A stretch of 64,000 nt of DNA from Laguncularia racemosa (lineage: Eukaryota; Streptophyta; Magnoliopsida; Myrtales; Combretaceae). Position 1 is the first letter of the stretch, and the number at the start of each line of letters is the position of its first letter. Position numbers and translations under genes: made by a program. The stretch is taken from the NCBI GenBank assembly GCA_037954665.1, contig JBBMOL010000192.1, forward strand, positions 434,001 through 498,000, read 5' to 3'. Below the pieces are notes generated by a model. It saw only the letters and a list, made by a program, of their open reading frames with translations, made no database searches and was not told where the DNA came from. Below, piece after piece: positions 46,204 through 58,551 of this stretch.

Positions 46204-47339
46204 CTCAAGTGCTCTGTCATTCTCATTTCCGAGAGCCAACAAGGTTGTCTCGTATTTCCTTTTTAATGTCCTCAAGACATTTGTGTATAATATATACATA
46301 TACATATCTACATATATATATATGTTCGTGACACGTCTTTAATTAAGGATAATTTACTAAACACTTTCCCTTACGTACTTAAGAGGGCAAGAAAATATGA
46401 TCTTTGAGTTGTAAAATCAAGATTTCACTCATGATTTGTATGATTAGGTTCATGAGTTTATTGTGTAGATATAATAGGAAAATAAGTTTGCCTAGGTATA
46501 TATCTACATTCAGGAACTAACTCTACCATGTATACATAATGACATCTATAGACCCTATTCCAACTAAGCACACCTACTCGGTAGCTCTAGAAGGAAAAGC
46601 TAGGTTTCTATGTTCTAGTTTGATTTGGAAGAAAACAATTTTAAATCATGGGTTAGGCTTATGCTTATAGCACTAGCAATATGGCACTAGGTGCTATCAT
46701 TAAGGTAACAGCATCTAAACCCTCAAACCATACCATCCACTATATTCCTCATGACTTTTTTCCCTAACTCATCAATCCCCACTATAACTCAACTCAGCAA
46801 TAATCACATTAAATTGTAAACATAACAAACAACAATTTCACATGCATAGCAATCAACATACAACACAACATGGTAGCATATCATTAAGTTTCCCACTCAC
46901 CTGTTTAGGGTCGTCACAGTCCTAGTCGTCATTTGGTGATTCTAACGTATAGTCCCTTCTCCAAGTATGGTATTGAAGGGTCAGCTATAGCGACTCCATG
47001 CAATTTCCATTGGATTTCTCGATCTCTCGTCAACTCCTATTTCTTCTTAAACTTCCCAATGCCTTTCCTTACACTCACATACACAATCAGTTCACCGATG
47101 GTATGCACGCACTTCCAAGTCTTCCCTTCTTAACTTGATTACTTAAGCCACCGTTATTACATCATTGACACCTTTTTTCCTACTCAATTTCACATACAGA
47201 TACATTCGCTTTCTTCATACCATTCCCTCTTCCTCCTCGGTTTCACCTTTCCATTCTTTCTTCTCTCCTTTGTTGACATCTCCACCTATAGGGTTTCCCA
47301 TCCTCTCTATCAGTCTTCATCCTCACTTACACTTCCATC

Positions 47340-48620
47340 ACCATACATACACCAGCTACCCTTTACACATACCACGTACACACACACCCACATATTCTTA
47401 TCCATATACATACAGACTTCGTAGACCATGCATACACCTACACATACATATACACAATCATACCATACACCTCATTACATGCACACACAGCTACACTTTA
47501 TTATTCTCCTTTTTCCTCAAGTCCACATACATATACGCCACTAGTGCACACTTACACACATACTCCATTCACTTCTCACACCGTTGACACACATACTCCA
47601 CATATAGTTCACACCACTAATACACACGCACCCATATACTTCGCACACACTACATTCATCTTCCACACCCACACACACATGTTTACACCCTACACATCAT
47701 CTCATACTCATACATACATACCGCACATTTACCATCCTCAACTTCCATATACATATCACATATCCATACACCATACGTCTTTCGTACATAATTTTACATA
47801 CCACATACTCTACATATCATCCATATACACACATGTACCGCATACCCCACATCTTCCATACACCTATACATAAACTCCATACATCCCACACCTTCCATAT
47901 ATACATGCCTCACGACAATTCATACCCACACACAAACTGCACACACTATACACCATCCATATACATACACTCCCTTCACACACACCACATATCATCCTAC
48001 ATTCACACATCCCACATACACCACATACCCTTATACACATACATGCCATCCACCTACATCACCTCATGCACATACGCAAATACTCACATACCCACACCGC
48101 ATACCATCTCTTATACTTACACACATACTCCACATGCCTATATACACACACATGCCACACACACCACATACACTCACCCTTACACCCGCATACCTTCACC
48201 TACACATGCACGCATCCTTACACACACACCATCTACTACCACATACACCACACACCCCCATGCACACACACACATACATATTCCCCTACATCCACGCACT
48301 ACCACACACACTTACATACACACACCCTTATACACCGCACCATTACATACACAAACACACATCCTTACACACACCCATTTACATCTAATTTCCCATTCTT
48401 TTCCTTCTTCTCCCGCCGGCTCCTTTTCCTCTTCCTTTTCCTCCTCTTCCATGCTAGCCTTCCTTCTTCCTCTTTTCCCTCTTCTTTTCTTCCCTTTCCT
48501 TCTCCTTTTTCCTTTTTCTTTTCTTCCCCTTTCTCTCCTCCCTTCCACACTACTTCCCTTCTTCCCTTTTTTTTTTTGTTTTCTTTTCTTTTTCCCTTCC
48601 CTTATGGCTTCATCCCAGCC
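47340..48620 (+). repeat. CA-rich tract followed by C/T-rich tract in D3
   Basis: Degenerate TACACA/CACACA sequence to about 48385, then CCTTTTCCTCTTCC-type pyrimidine tract. Long open frames in several frames are low-complexity artefacts. Confidence 0.85.
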
Positions 48621-49807
48621 GGACGTCACCAAACCCCTCTCTCCTCACCATACAACATACGCAAATGTGCATACATATTTTTTTCCTAAAATACAAGAAA
48701 AATTCACATTATTACATGTTATTCATGTTCAAAATACTTCTATCTAGTATATTTTTAGCTATTCTAAAAATTTTCTAAACTAAATACAAATTTTAATATG
48801 ATTTGATAATTGTATCTAAATTCTAAAAGATAAATCCTTTTCGCATAAAATTAGTCTAGTTAAGTTATACTCACCTCAAGGAACACATTGGAGGTTATGG
48901 GTTGTGGATCGAAGGTCGTATGTGAAAGTTATGATTTTTTTTCTTCAATTTTTCTTTTCCCTCTTTTCTCTCGTTCTCTCGCTGCCTCGTCTCCACTCTT
49001 TGCTCTCTCCCTTTGTTTTTTGGCATTGTGGAGCTTTCTTCTCTTTTGATATTTTTTTTTCGCCCGATGCTCATACCTCCCCCCCTTTTCATATTTATAT
49101 ATATATTATATTATATTTTATATTATAATTATTTATATTTTGTCTATCTATTTATTTGCTTTTCTTCTTCTTTTTTGAAACCTGCCGCCCCCCCTTTCCA
49201 ATATATATATTATATTTTATATTATAATTATTTATATTTTAATATTTCATGCGCATATGACAATATTTTTAAATTTTATATTTTTAGGATTTTATTACGA
49301 AACTTTACGTCTAAGCTAATTTATTAATTGCTGACATAAATATTTACTAGAAATTTTCATTTTGAAATTCCTAAATCTATAGTTTCAATTAATTTCATTA
49401 TTTAACCCAATATTATTCGAAATTTATGTTTTAAGGAATTTATTCTTTTAATTTAATTTACTTGAACTAAAGTTAGGAATTACAATTATTTTTATTTATT
49501 TGTTTATATACCAATATTTGAATATTTTTCAATTACTTTGCTTCATAAATTTATTTGGTAATATATTTTATATAATTCAATTTGTTCATTCTTTCTAATT
49601 GTTTTATTTTTAAAACCTATTATTATCGCAAAATATTAAAATAACATTTATGTGTTGCAATATTTGAAATTTTGTCATACATTTCCCAAAGTTTTTAATA
49701 TTGTGAATTTGTTCCTCTCGCTACCCCGACTTAGAAGTATTTATTATTCTACTTATTTTCTTTAATTTTCCATATAGTTTTTCAAAATTTTAGGACTTTA
49801 CATATAT

Positions 49808-50599
49808 CACAAGAATAATAATTTTTTATCCAATCAAGTTGGTAGCATATTAAAGGCAAGACAATTAATTGCTCGTTAATTAACAAGAAAAAAGATTTTG
49901 AAGTATTAAGAAAAGATTGTCAACATTAACTACACCTAATTACTACAATTAAGTGTTGAAAATTAAAAATTGATAGTTTAAAATTAAAAAGAATATTTTT
50001 TTATAAGATTGAAGAAATTAAAGCATAATATTAATGAGTGTTATGATCAAGGAAGAGAAGATTACGAATGATCGTTGCAATTCATCTATGAATACAATAC
50101 TAGAGACGGATGAAAAATAAGAAGAATAATAAGAAAAAGAGTGAGACTTGAAGCAATCTTTGATCATTTTATTTTCTATTAAAGCACTACTTTCATAGAG
50201 GAGCATATACATATATTTTTAATCATGATTGCAAACTTCTTGTAGAATTTAATCTATTTGATAGGCTACAATTCACTATAGTTCTATGTGATTAACCTTA
50301 AGATAAGCTACGTGTGATAGAGCAATGAGTGATTGGGCCAAGGAGGTTAACTATTTATAAACTTCAAGTTTTGGCTATTTTGAAATAGTGGAAAAAGATA
50401 ATAGTGAAGATGACTAGGTCCTCAACAATAGACATTGGAAGAGAGGAATGACATATAAGGTGGAACTGATTAAAGGTTAAGTCTTAAATGACAACAAAAA
50501 GAAGAAGGTAAAAGTGAACTTAAAAGCTAAGAATCTACTACTGACTACTATTACCCCTTGTGTAAAACTGCAAAAAGTATTCGAGACACATTATATGAA
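49808..50599. other. AT-rich stretch, no gene seen
   Basis: No ORF motif, no terminal repeats recognised. Confidence 0.5.
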
Positions 50600-51060
50600 A
50601 CACATGAAGGGATAAACACAACCAATGAGACCAAAATCACTACACTTATGTAACAATATGAACTATTCCATGTGTAACCCAGAGAAGAAATAAAAGATAC
50701 ATTTGGATATTTCATGGCTATATGAACTAAGTTCTCTTGCTATGACAATGGTAGACTTTGAGTTAATTTAGAAAATGTTGAGAATTTTACTAAAGAACTA
50801 GAATCTAAAGAAAATACTAATTGAAGAAGTCTACGACCTAACTAAACTCACACTTAGTTAACTCCAAAGAAAATTAATGGCAAATGAGATTGATGTACTC
50901 AGGGCAAAAGACGGTGAAAGCAGAAATATGATGGTTGCTTTCAAAACAAGAGAACTTGAAGAAGATTCCAATGATGAATCAACTAGCAAAATGCTTTGTA
51001 ACTAAAGGTTTCTGACTAAAAAGAATAAAGTTAGGGGTAATCCCAATTAATTTAAAAACA
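50600..51060 (+). pseudogene. Possible copia gag relic
   Basis: Translated fragments resemble the gag (UBN2-type) of Ty1/copia elements: YELFHV, then REEIKDTFGYF and later a Lys/Glu-rich part with DEST-like residues. Several stops and frame changes break it. No LTR or pol part is adjacent. This is a weak, pattern-based call. Confidence 0.35.
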
Positions 51061-51362
51061 ACAAAAAAGGAAAGTATAGGTAGGCATCTAGGGTGCTTAA
51101 TAAGTGCAAGACATATTTTCATAAATAATAAATTCATAAATGAGTTCATCAACCCCTAATGTCCAACATGTGAAAAAGGTGAGGAATGAAGCACTTTCTT
51201 AAACAAAATCTTTGAGATGCATGAGTGATTAAAACCAATAATCAAACAAAAATTTGCAAAATGGAAAAAAAAAAAATTCAAGAAACAAAGTAAGGCAAGG
51301 GGAGCTATTTTGCACCTTCATTCTCATACTCATGGAAGGAACAAGATTTTATATATATACAA

Positions 51363-52041
51363 AAAGGGTTGGGCAAAAAATCCTATTGAATTATGAACTG
51401 GACTAGACTGAACCATAAATTAAGTTTGAATTACCTTTTTAGATTTGAAAAAAAATTACTAACTAAACCGAACTAGTTTATTAAGTTACAAAAACAATTA
51501 CAAAACAAACCAACTCGTGAGAAGTAAAAGAAAGAAATGGCGGTAAAAATTTAGAGAATATATGATTGTAAAAGAGAATTTTTTGTTTCTTATTCAATTC
51601 CTCCTTCTATTTCATTTTCATTAAGTAATTTATTATTTTTTTATTTTGTATTTTTGCTTATTAACTGATATAGAACATAATTACCTTAAGAGAAATAATA
51701 AAATCTGCTTAAATATATCAAATGAGCATTAAAGATGGTGAATGATATCAAAATAAAGTAAATCTTTTTTATGTCAAATACAATTTTTCACGACTTATTG
51801 ACTTGTATATAGCAAAAAGTTAATTAAAACAATAAAAAAATTCGAATCGTGAACCAAAACCTAACTAAACCATTTTTTAGGTTTGAAAAAATTACGAATC
51901 AAACTATATGGTTAGGTTTGATTTAGGAAAAGAACAAACCATAATATATGGTTCAATTTGATTCATAAGAAGAACTGTATCAAACTAAACTATACTCGAT
52001 TCATAGGAAGAACTGTATCAAACTAAACTATACCCACCCTT
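51363..52041. mobile_element. hAT-type MITE relic, 8-bp TSD with one mismatch
   Basis: Ends are AAAGGGTTGGGCAAAAAA and (reverse complement of the right end) AAGGGTGGGTATAG, the type of terminal inverted repeat seen in many plant hAT MITEs. ATATACAA (51355-51362) and ACATACAA (52042-52049) flank it. The interior has AACCAAAACCTAACTAAACC-type repeats and a 38-bp tandem duplication at 51960-51997 and 51998-52035. Non-coding. Confidence 0.55.
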
Positions 52042-52158
52042 ACATACAAGTCAAGTGAATTAAGTGCATGTGACTCTTGCCTATGTAAAGACATTAAATT
52101 GGATTCCTAATTTTTCAAACTTAGCTTAAATTAGTTGTTTAGCTTTTCCAATCATGGA

Positions 52159-52884
52159 TAAGGTTGTCAAGCTCATGATTCTACCTATAATCATTAAAGG
52201 GTCTGCAGAAATAAAACGTAGAAAAATACGTTTTTATAACCTATGTAAAATAACTTTCAAAATGTAAATATGTTTACTATAGTTATAAAAAACATAAAAT
52301 ACAAGATAGAATAAAGGAATTCAATATAAATTTTAGTCTCAATTCATAATAGAAGTTTTATAATTATAGTATAAATAAATTAACATAAGTTGTTAAGCTA
52401 ATCTATAAAACCACAATATAAATAACAATAGCAATATGAGATACATTACAATATAAATTATAATAATAAAATAAAATGCTAAAAAAAATAAAATAATCAA
52501 CTCTTTTTTCATCATTAAAAGTCAAAACTATCCCTAACTCTCTCTTAACCATCACCATCATTGTCATCGTCATCTTCATCATCAATGCCAACACCAATGC
52601 TAGTACTACTACTAATGATACCCTTGCATTCTTTGAAAGAATTAATAATATTCATATCTTGTGAAAGTCAAGTTATATTTTCCAATTTTTAGCCCATTTA
52701 ATTTAAATAAGTGGAATAGATTAAACTTAATTAAAAACATAAAATTGTACTGATTTTATATATAGAGCCATGGTTATACTACAAGTCTATATGAAAATTA
52801 TTTTATACCTAAGTTAACTCGAAAATGTCTCTTAACATTGAAAAATTGTAGAATCATATGGATTAAATTGCAATTTTATCTATG
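52159..52884. mobile_element. hAT-like non-autonomous element, copy 1, TSD ATCATGGA/GTCATGGA
   Basis: It begins TAAGGTTGTCAAGCTCATG and ends AATTTTATCTATG. The 8-bp flanks at 52151-52158 and 52885-52892 match at 7 of 8 positions. The interior shares short blocks with the element at 62156 (AATTCAATATA, ATTTTAGT, TACTACTACTAAT). The terminal inverted repeats are poor in this copy. Non-coding; the minus-strand open frame at 52403-52597 is incidental. Confidence 0.55.
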
Positions 52885-52892
52885 GTCATGGA

Positions 52893-53170
52893 TTAACATG
52901 TCAAATGCTTTATTAGTGTTCCTTGAGCACTTAAAGTGATCAACTAAAGGAAATATGTATCTACTACATCCTAATTTCACATAATTTGAAAGGTGCAATT
53001 GAAAGTGCAAAATTTTCCACCTAAACTTCATTGATTATTTTGTGTACTTGATAGATCAATATTAAGCAATGGTGTAACAAAAGTGACTACCTACATTAAA
53101 AATTAAATTTTTTCTAATAAGATTTTCAATGTTTTCATAAGGGCAAGCAAAGATTTTAAGTTAGGGGTGG
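52893..53170 (+). other. Internal 3' remnant and polypurine tract of element I
   Basis: It ends GATTTTAAGTTAGGGGTGG (53152-53170), resembling the TTTAAGTTTGGGGGTG polypurine region before 3' LTRs of Athila/Tat elements. No coding sequence recognised. Confidence 0.5.
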
Positions 53171-53526
53171 TGATAAGTGATAATGATTGAATTTATGTAT
53201 TTTTCCCAACTTAATATCATTATTCATGCATAATTTAAGAGAGAATCACATGTAAAAGAGACCAATAGATTAAAATTGTGAAATTTAATTGAAAAGAATC
53301 AAATTGTATTTAAGAATATTAATTTTGTTTAGTTTTACAAGAAATTAAGGTCCTAACCAGTTGCTAGCTTTGCTACCAACTACATGGTATCCCTTACAAT
53401 AGGGATCAGAAGGGTTGCGTGGATCAACCACCTAGTCATTTATAAACCAGCCAATCGATCACTCCAAATTTAAAAGACCATCTAGACAAGACCACACACA
53501 CCAGCTAGATGCCAAGGACCCATCAA

Positions 53527-54533
53527 TGATGTGCTCAAAACCACTTTGAAACACAATCAAATGACTCAAGAAAACAAGTCTCAAATCTCATACAAAACCG
53601 GTCCACCAAGGAAGCAATTCACGTGACACCTTTGTAGATTTTGGTGGAAAATGTTGTTCAAATGATTTAATTATAATCTCTATTGGTAACATTAACCAAG
53701 TAACCACAATAAGGACTGAAATATCACGTGGAAATCATATCAAAGAAAGCAATAAAACCATGAAATCCACTTTCCCTTTCAATCACAAATTCACGCCAAC
53801 ACTAAAAATGAAATATGTGATTTAACTGCTCAAGGAAACAATCAATCTTACAAGATTGTTGTCCACAAAATAGAACCACAAATATGTCCAAGAAAGATCT
53901 AAATCTAACCTAGATATGACTCACTAGAGAAGAAATAAACATACAATAAAGTTGAATTGATATGACTCACAATTTGCCTTCGTCGCACTCGCCACAATTC
54001 CAATTCTTGGGTTGAAATTGATAAGAGTTTGGAACTAAGGAAAGAACCCTAATTCACACGTGAAATGTGTCTCTCAAATCTGTAAAAATTAGCCCCCTCA
54101 AACCCTCTTCTAAGCAAGTATTTATACTTACTACTCCTAGGGTTAAAAAGTGGTCAAAATTACAAGTTTGCCACTTTTAAGGTAGCTAGCCCTAAATGAA
54201 AATTACAAGGAAATAAAAGTGTCCCAAAACCAAAATACAACCAAAATAGTTTATAAAAAAATTACAAGATACAAAATAACATAAGCCTTCATGATCCAAT
54301 GCCTTGGAATAGAAAACAATCGCAGTGGGTCTTTGATTATCATCCTGAAAAACGTTATGTGTCCAACAGGATTTGTAGGACATATTGGCATCCCATGGAG
54401 AATTATCATTGTACATGTAAGATTATTCTCAAATATTTATTAGAAATAAAGACACAAGGTAAATATGAGCAATTTGGATCATTATCCAAATTGGGTTCTG
54501 AAAAGGTCGACAGTGTCAGAAATTTTCCCATCA
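53527..54533 (-). mobile_element. Solo LTR S2 (C-superfamily), TSD ATCAA
   Basis: 1,007 bp, starting TGATGTGCTCAAAACC and ending TTTTCCCATCA. ATCAA is at 53522-53526 and 54534-54538. It aligns with S1 along its length. No internal region. Confidence 0.93.
54113..54132 (-). promoter_or_regulatory. Palindromic TATA box, S2
   Basis: Plus strand AGCAAGTATTTATACTTACT; one mismatch to the perfect palindrome. Confidence 0.6.
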
Positions 54534-55799
54534 ATCAAGGTTTAGAAGTTTTTTCAAAACCAGTCGACCAATGGCACTTTGAATAGTCTAGTAGATCTAC
54601 ACCCTAAATTCTTAGCCACTAAAACCCTAATTTGGTAATACTTGACATATGCCCACCAATCAACTAGTTTATCTTAAATTTTCTAGCTAGTTTACTTCAT
54701 ATATAAAAAGCTACTAACACAATTGAGAGAGTAAAAGCTCACTCTTTCTTTCATTTTCTCCTAGTGGTTTTCATTACTCTACTAAAGTTAGTGTAGTTTT
54801 AGGTATTTAGGCTAGTTTTAATTAACTTCTTATATTAGGAGGCTTAAGGAACACATCTTTAGCATTAAACACAATGTCTTTAGGTTACTGAAATTGGTCT
54901 ACTTGTAATCAACATTAGTGATTCCTAAGCCCTCTCTTATTTATTGTTAATGATAAATATGTGCTTCTTGCTTTGTTTAATGTGTGTGTTTGTACTTTTG
55001 TTGTCTTGAGATAAATAGTTTATTGTGGAGTTGTGGTATTTTGATGGAATTTATGGCATAAGTAATGCTATTTGAGTATGTGCCTGTGAATTTGAATAGA
55101 GAATTAGTGTAGTGCTATTGAAAATCCTATTAAATTGCATGGCCATTAGTTTTAACAAGTTTAAGATTTCTAAATGTTTGATCAAGGATTTAGATTTTGT
55201 TAGAGTTTACTATGGTGTTTTTAAAAATTGTATGATATTGGGTTCATTACAAACACTTGACTTCACTCTCTTCATGCAATTGTAAATATGTGTTACCCAT
55301 ATTTACAACTAGAGTATCTAGTCAGTGACATATGTTAAATACTTAAACGGTTGCATGGAAAAACTCACTATAACTAGGTATTTTTGCTATATAGTGAATC
55401 TCATCTACCTAATCATAGGGATGGATTCAAATGAATTCTACTAAAGTTCATCTAAAGACCTCCCACCATTCTCAAATTGACATGAAATACTATAAGTTTC
55501 AAAGTATTAGTTATCATAAAGCCACATCTTTAATGATAGAGTTCTCCTAGTAGTGTTAGTAGTGTCTATTAATTTCTTCTATTCAATTGTCTAAAAGTTT
55601 TTATTTTGTGGACCTAGATTAAAGTAGACAACAATCACAAACTCACATCTTCCCTGTGGTTATGACCTTGTGACTCACCATGTTACATTAAAATCACGAC
55701 CTAATGTACTTGCTTGTCAAACTCACTTTAAAAAATGATTTTATAAATTTGTGAAATTATAGCATTAATTTTTAAGCCTTTAAAAAGCGAGTTAGATAT

Positions 55800-55967
55800 C
55801 CCTCTCAAGCACATAAAAAAGGAAGGAGTCAATACTACAAACTTAAAGGCAAATTCAGAATGCCATTAACGTAAGAGAACCGATATATTTGTTGTATATT
55901 TGATAAGTTATGAATTTACAAGCTTATGTTTTAATTCCTGAGGTAGTTCAAAAACTGTTAAGGAAGT
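55800..55967 (+). pseudogene. Element H, left part: gypsy pol before RT
   Basis: The end reads LIPEVVQKLLRK, the segment just before RT in this gypsy group. G inserts here, and the same frame continues after G at 59907. The true left boundary is unknown. Confidence 0.65.
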
Positions 55968-56246
55968 TGATACGAACCACGCCAACCCATGATGAAACCT
56001 AATACCAATACGTTCGGAAATTCGTTACCTACGATGCCAAACACCTAAAGTGGAAACCGCGACCCGTTGTCTATAAGCGAGACAAGAACCTTGGTATAAT
56101 GTGAATACGCCATAATCGGGATGAAAGACTGATTGATAAGTCAGGATGAACGCCACGGAAATCAATCCGATAAGTTCAAATTAGTTCTTGAAGAACCAAG
56201 AGAGGAGCCTCTTAAATATGTTTAATGTTCTAAGATGTATCTTCTA
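55968..56246 (-). repeat. 3' LTR of G, truncated
   Basis: Only the end part (plus strand TGATACGAACCACGCC to GATGTATCTTCTA) is present; the rest was lost with the pol deletion. Confidence 0.88.
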
Positions 56247-56340
56247 AACGAGGCATGGGATGACGATACTTTACCGTGATGTTGTTGATGGCGCGATAGT
56301 CAACATACATTCTCTATGTCCCATCCTTCTTAGGCACCTA
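56247..56340 (-). pseudogene. Truncated reverse transcriptase of G
   Basis: On the minus strand the RT start reads RMYVDYRAINNITVKYRHPM, then PRL, and is cut at 56247 where LTR sequence begins. The rest of RT, RNase H and integrase are missing. A stop separates it from the preceding frame. Confidence 0.82.
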
Positions 56341-57336
56341 AATCACAGGTACTGCACATGGACTCATGCTTTCTCTCACGTACCCCTTCTCCATTAATTC
56401 ATCGACCTGCCTTTGGAGTTCCTTTGTCTCCTCCGGATTGCTCCTATAAGCTGACTTGTTTAGAATCAATGCTCCAGGTACAAGGTCAATCCGGTGCTCA
56501 ATACCATGAATAGGTGGTAATCCCTTTGGAATCTCCTCAAGAAAGACATCTTCAAAGTCCTCCACAAGAGACACAACCACACTAGGTAAAGAGTTAGATA
56601 ATTCGTTAGTAGTCAAACATGTTTCTTTAAAAACCAGCAACAACATAGGTTGCCTCATCACTAACGCTCTCCTTACTACACTCGCTCTTGCCACACAACT
56701 CTCCTTTTGCAAGGCTGCCCTCTCCTTTTCACTCACCACCAAAGTTGATCCCACTTCAACTTGGCCTCTCACACTCTTTCCAACCTTCCTCTCTTTTTCC
56801 TTTTGATCTTGACTTTTATATTCCTTTTCTTTCTCATTGTCTTTTGCTCTCTCACTCTCCCTCTGCTTTTGACTCACCTTATGTTTTGCAAAAGACTGTT
56901 GTAGCTGCAACTGGTCCTCATACACTTGTTTGGGTGTTAACGGTTTAAGATTAAAGCTTTTCCCCTGGTGAACAAGCATATACTTGTTAGAAAAGCCATC
57001 ATGAACAACCTTCCTATCAATTTTCCACGGCCTCCCCAACAACACATGACATGCTTGCATTGGCACTACATCACATAACACCTCATCCTCATACCTACCA
57101 ATGTGGAAACCAATCAATGCTTGCTTACTCACCTTAGTCTCTCCACTATCATTCAACCACTGCAATTTATATGGACTAGGGTGTCTAACAGTTTTGAGCC
57201 CCAGCCTCTCAACAATAAAATTACTCACTACATTGGTGCAACTCCCTCTATCAATGATCAAACTACAAATGTGATCTCCTAGGTAACATCTAGTATGAAA
57301 TATATTCTCTCTTTGCACCTCCTCTTCTTCCTTCAC
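56338..57336 (-). pseudogene. Protease region and PR-RT linker of G
   Basis: A 332-codon open frame: HICSLIIDRGSCTNVVSNFI (active site reads DRG in place of D(S/T)G), RHPSPYKLQWLNDSGETKV, MQACHVLLGRPWKIDRKVVH, a Lys/Glu-rich linker with heptad-like charge pattern (about residues 155-200), then LPPIHGIEHRIDLVPGALIL and RQVDELMEKGYVRESMSPCA. The changed active site suggests it was not functional even before the deletion, or mutated since. Confidence 0.9.
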
Positions 57337-57339
57337 CTA

Positions 57340-58551
57340 CACATTCAAAGCTTGCTTCACTATTGCCACTAGCCTTCCCATTGCAGGCTCCTCATCATCA
57401 CTAGCATCCTCTAATGGAGGCATATCATCTTCTTCACTATCCCCCTCAATCTCATACTCTCCATCATCACGCAAAATCATCACATGCCTATTTGGACATT
57501 GACTAGCAATATGGCCTCTACCATGGCATTTAAAGCATCTAATGTCACGATTTCTAGAAGTAGAAGATTCAGGGTTACCTTGATTACCAAGAGTAGAACC
57601 CGCTTACCTCAGCTCCCCTTTTGGTTTAGTGGGTAAAGGCTTTTCTTCTTTCTTCCATTGGTTGGTCTTCCAAGTGGATGAACCATTACCCTGTGGAAAC
57701 CGTGCATTACCACTATCTTTCCTCTTATGCTGGTTCTCAACCTTTATAGCCATGTGAACCCTATCCTCCAATTCTACATAATGCTGCAATTCAACCACAT
57801 TTTGGATTTCTCTATTCAACCCAACAAGAAACCTAGCCATTGTAACCTGTCTATCCTCGTCTACATTCGCCCTAATCATAGTGACTTTCATCTCCTTGAA
57901 ATACTCATCTACATTTCGGCTTCCCTGCCTCAGGGTTTGCAACTTGTTGTGCAATTCACGATAGTAATACGCAGGCACAAACCGCTTCTTCATCACTCTT
58001 TTCATCTCTTCCCAAGACTCAATAGGTGGCCCGCCACTCCTTCTTCTATTCAACATTAATTGATCCCACCACACTATAGCATAATCCGAAAACTCAATGG
58101 CAGCAAGTTTTACTTTCTTCCTCCCACTATAGTTATGACAATCAAACACCATCTCCACCTTTTTCTCCCACTCTAAGTACGCCTCGGGATCATTCTTCCC
58201 TTGGAAAGGAGAAATCTTCATCTTTATGCTACTTAATTGATCATCCTCTCTATTCCTATCTCCTCTATCTTCCCAATTCCTAGTTCCTTTATTCCAACCA
58301 CTATATCCTCTATAACTCCCGACAGAAGGCTCATCAAAGTCATCATCCGACATTTCATCTCCACCCCTCGGTACTCTCCTAGAACGACTCTCCTTCTTAC
58401 GCCCTTAGAATACGTTTATGGATTGCTCTAGTCTTTGCTCTACCGTCTCATGAATTTGTTCCATTCCCTCTTGGAACATCCTCTTCATCTCAATTACCAA
58501 CCTAGCATCAAACCTTCCCCTCTCACCTTCAGGAGAATGTTGTCTCGACAT
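57340..58551 (-). pseudogene. gag of G, nearly complete, three stops
   Basis: From the ATG at 58551 it reads MSRQHSPEGERGRFDARLVI. A stop at 58407-58405 is followed by DDQLSSIKMKISPFQGKNDP, EAYLEWEKKVEMVFDCHNYS, YAIVWWDQLMLNRRR, MKKRFVPAYYYRELHNKLQT and VTMARFLVGLNREIQNVVEL. A second stop near 57606 precedes an intact zinc knuckle, CFKCHGRGHIASQC (CX2CX4HX4C, about 57534-57492). A third stop ends the frame at 57339. Gag packages RNA; with the stops it is not functional. Confidence 0.92.

Larger units (their letters stand above)
44922..49802 (+). mobile_element. D3: 4.9-kb solo-LTR-like element, TSD TATAT
   Basis: It starts TGTCACGCCCCGACAGGG and ends TTAGGACTTTACA. TATAT lies at 44917-44921 and 49803-49807. 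It aligns with D2 through the 5' 3 kb, a CA-rich tract, the C/T-rich block and the AT-rich end. No PBS, gag, pol or internal LTR pair was found, so it is a solo LTR of an element with very long LTRs, or a large non-autonomous unit with LTR-like ends. Since TATAT is low-complexity, the TSD alone is weak; the agreement of both ends with D1/D2 is the stronger argument. Confidence 0.75.
53171..55730 (+). repeat. Element I: Athila/Tat-like 3' LTR, split by S2 (right end approximate)
   Basis: It begins TGATAAGTGATAATGATTG after a polypurine tract, has a TATA-like ATATATAAAAAGC at 54699-54711, and near its end TCTTCCCTGTGGTTATGACC and ACTTGCTTGTCAAAC, phrases found at the ends of this LTR group. Without S2 it would be about 1.55 kb, similar to A's LTR. 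The right end is not fixed because no partner LTR or TSD is seen. Confidence 0.5.

Noticed and set aside
48312..48632. 106-codon Lys/Glu/Arg-rich minus-strand frame
   Set aside because: Antisense of a pyrimidine-rich tract; charged runs only.
47833..48747. 304-codon open frame
   Set aside because: Same low-complexity origin, in D3.
56688..58431. Plus-strand frames within G
   Set aside because: Antisense shadows of G protease and gag.
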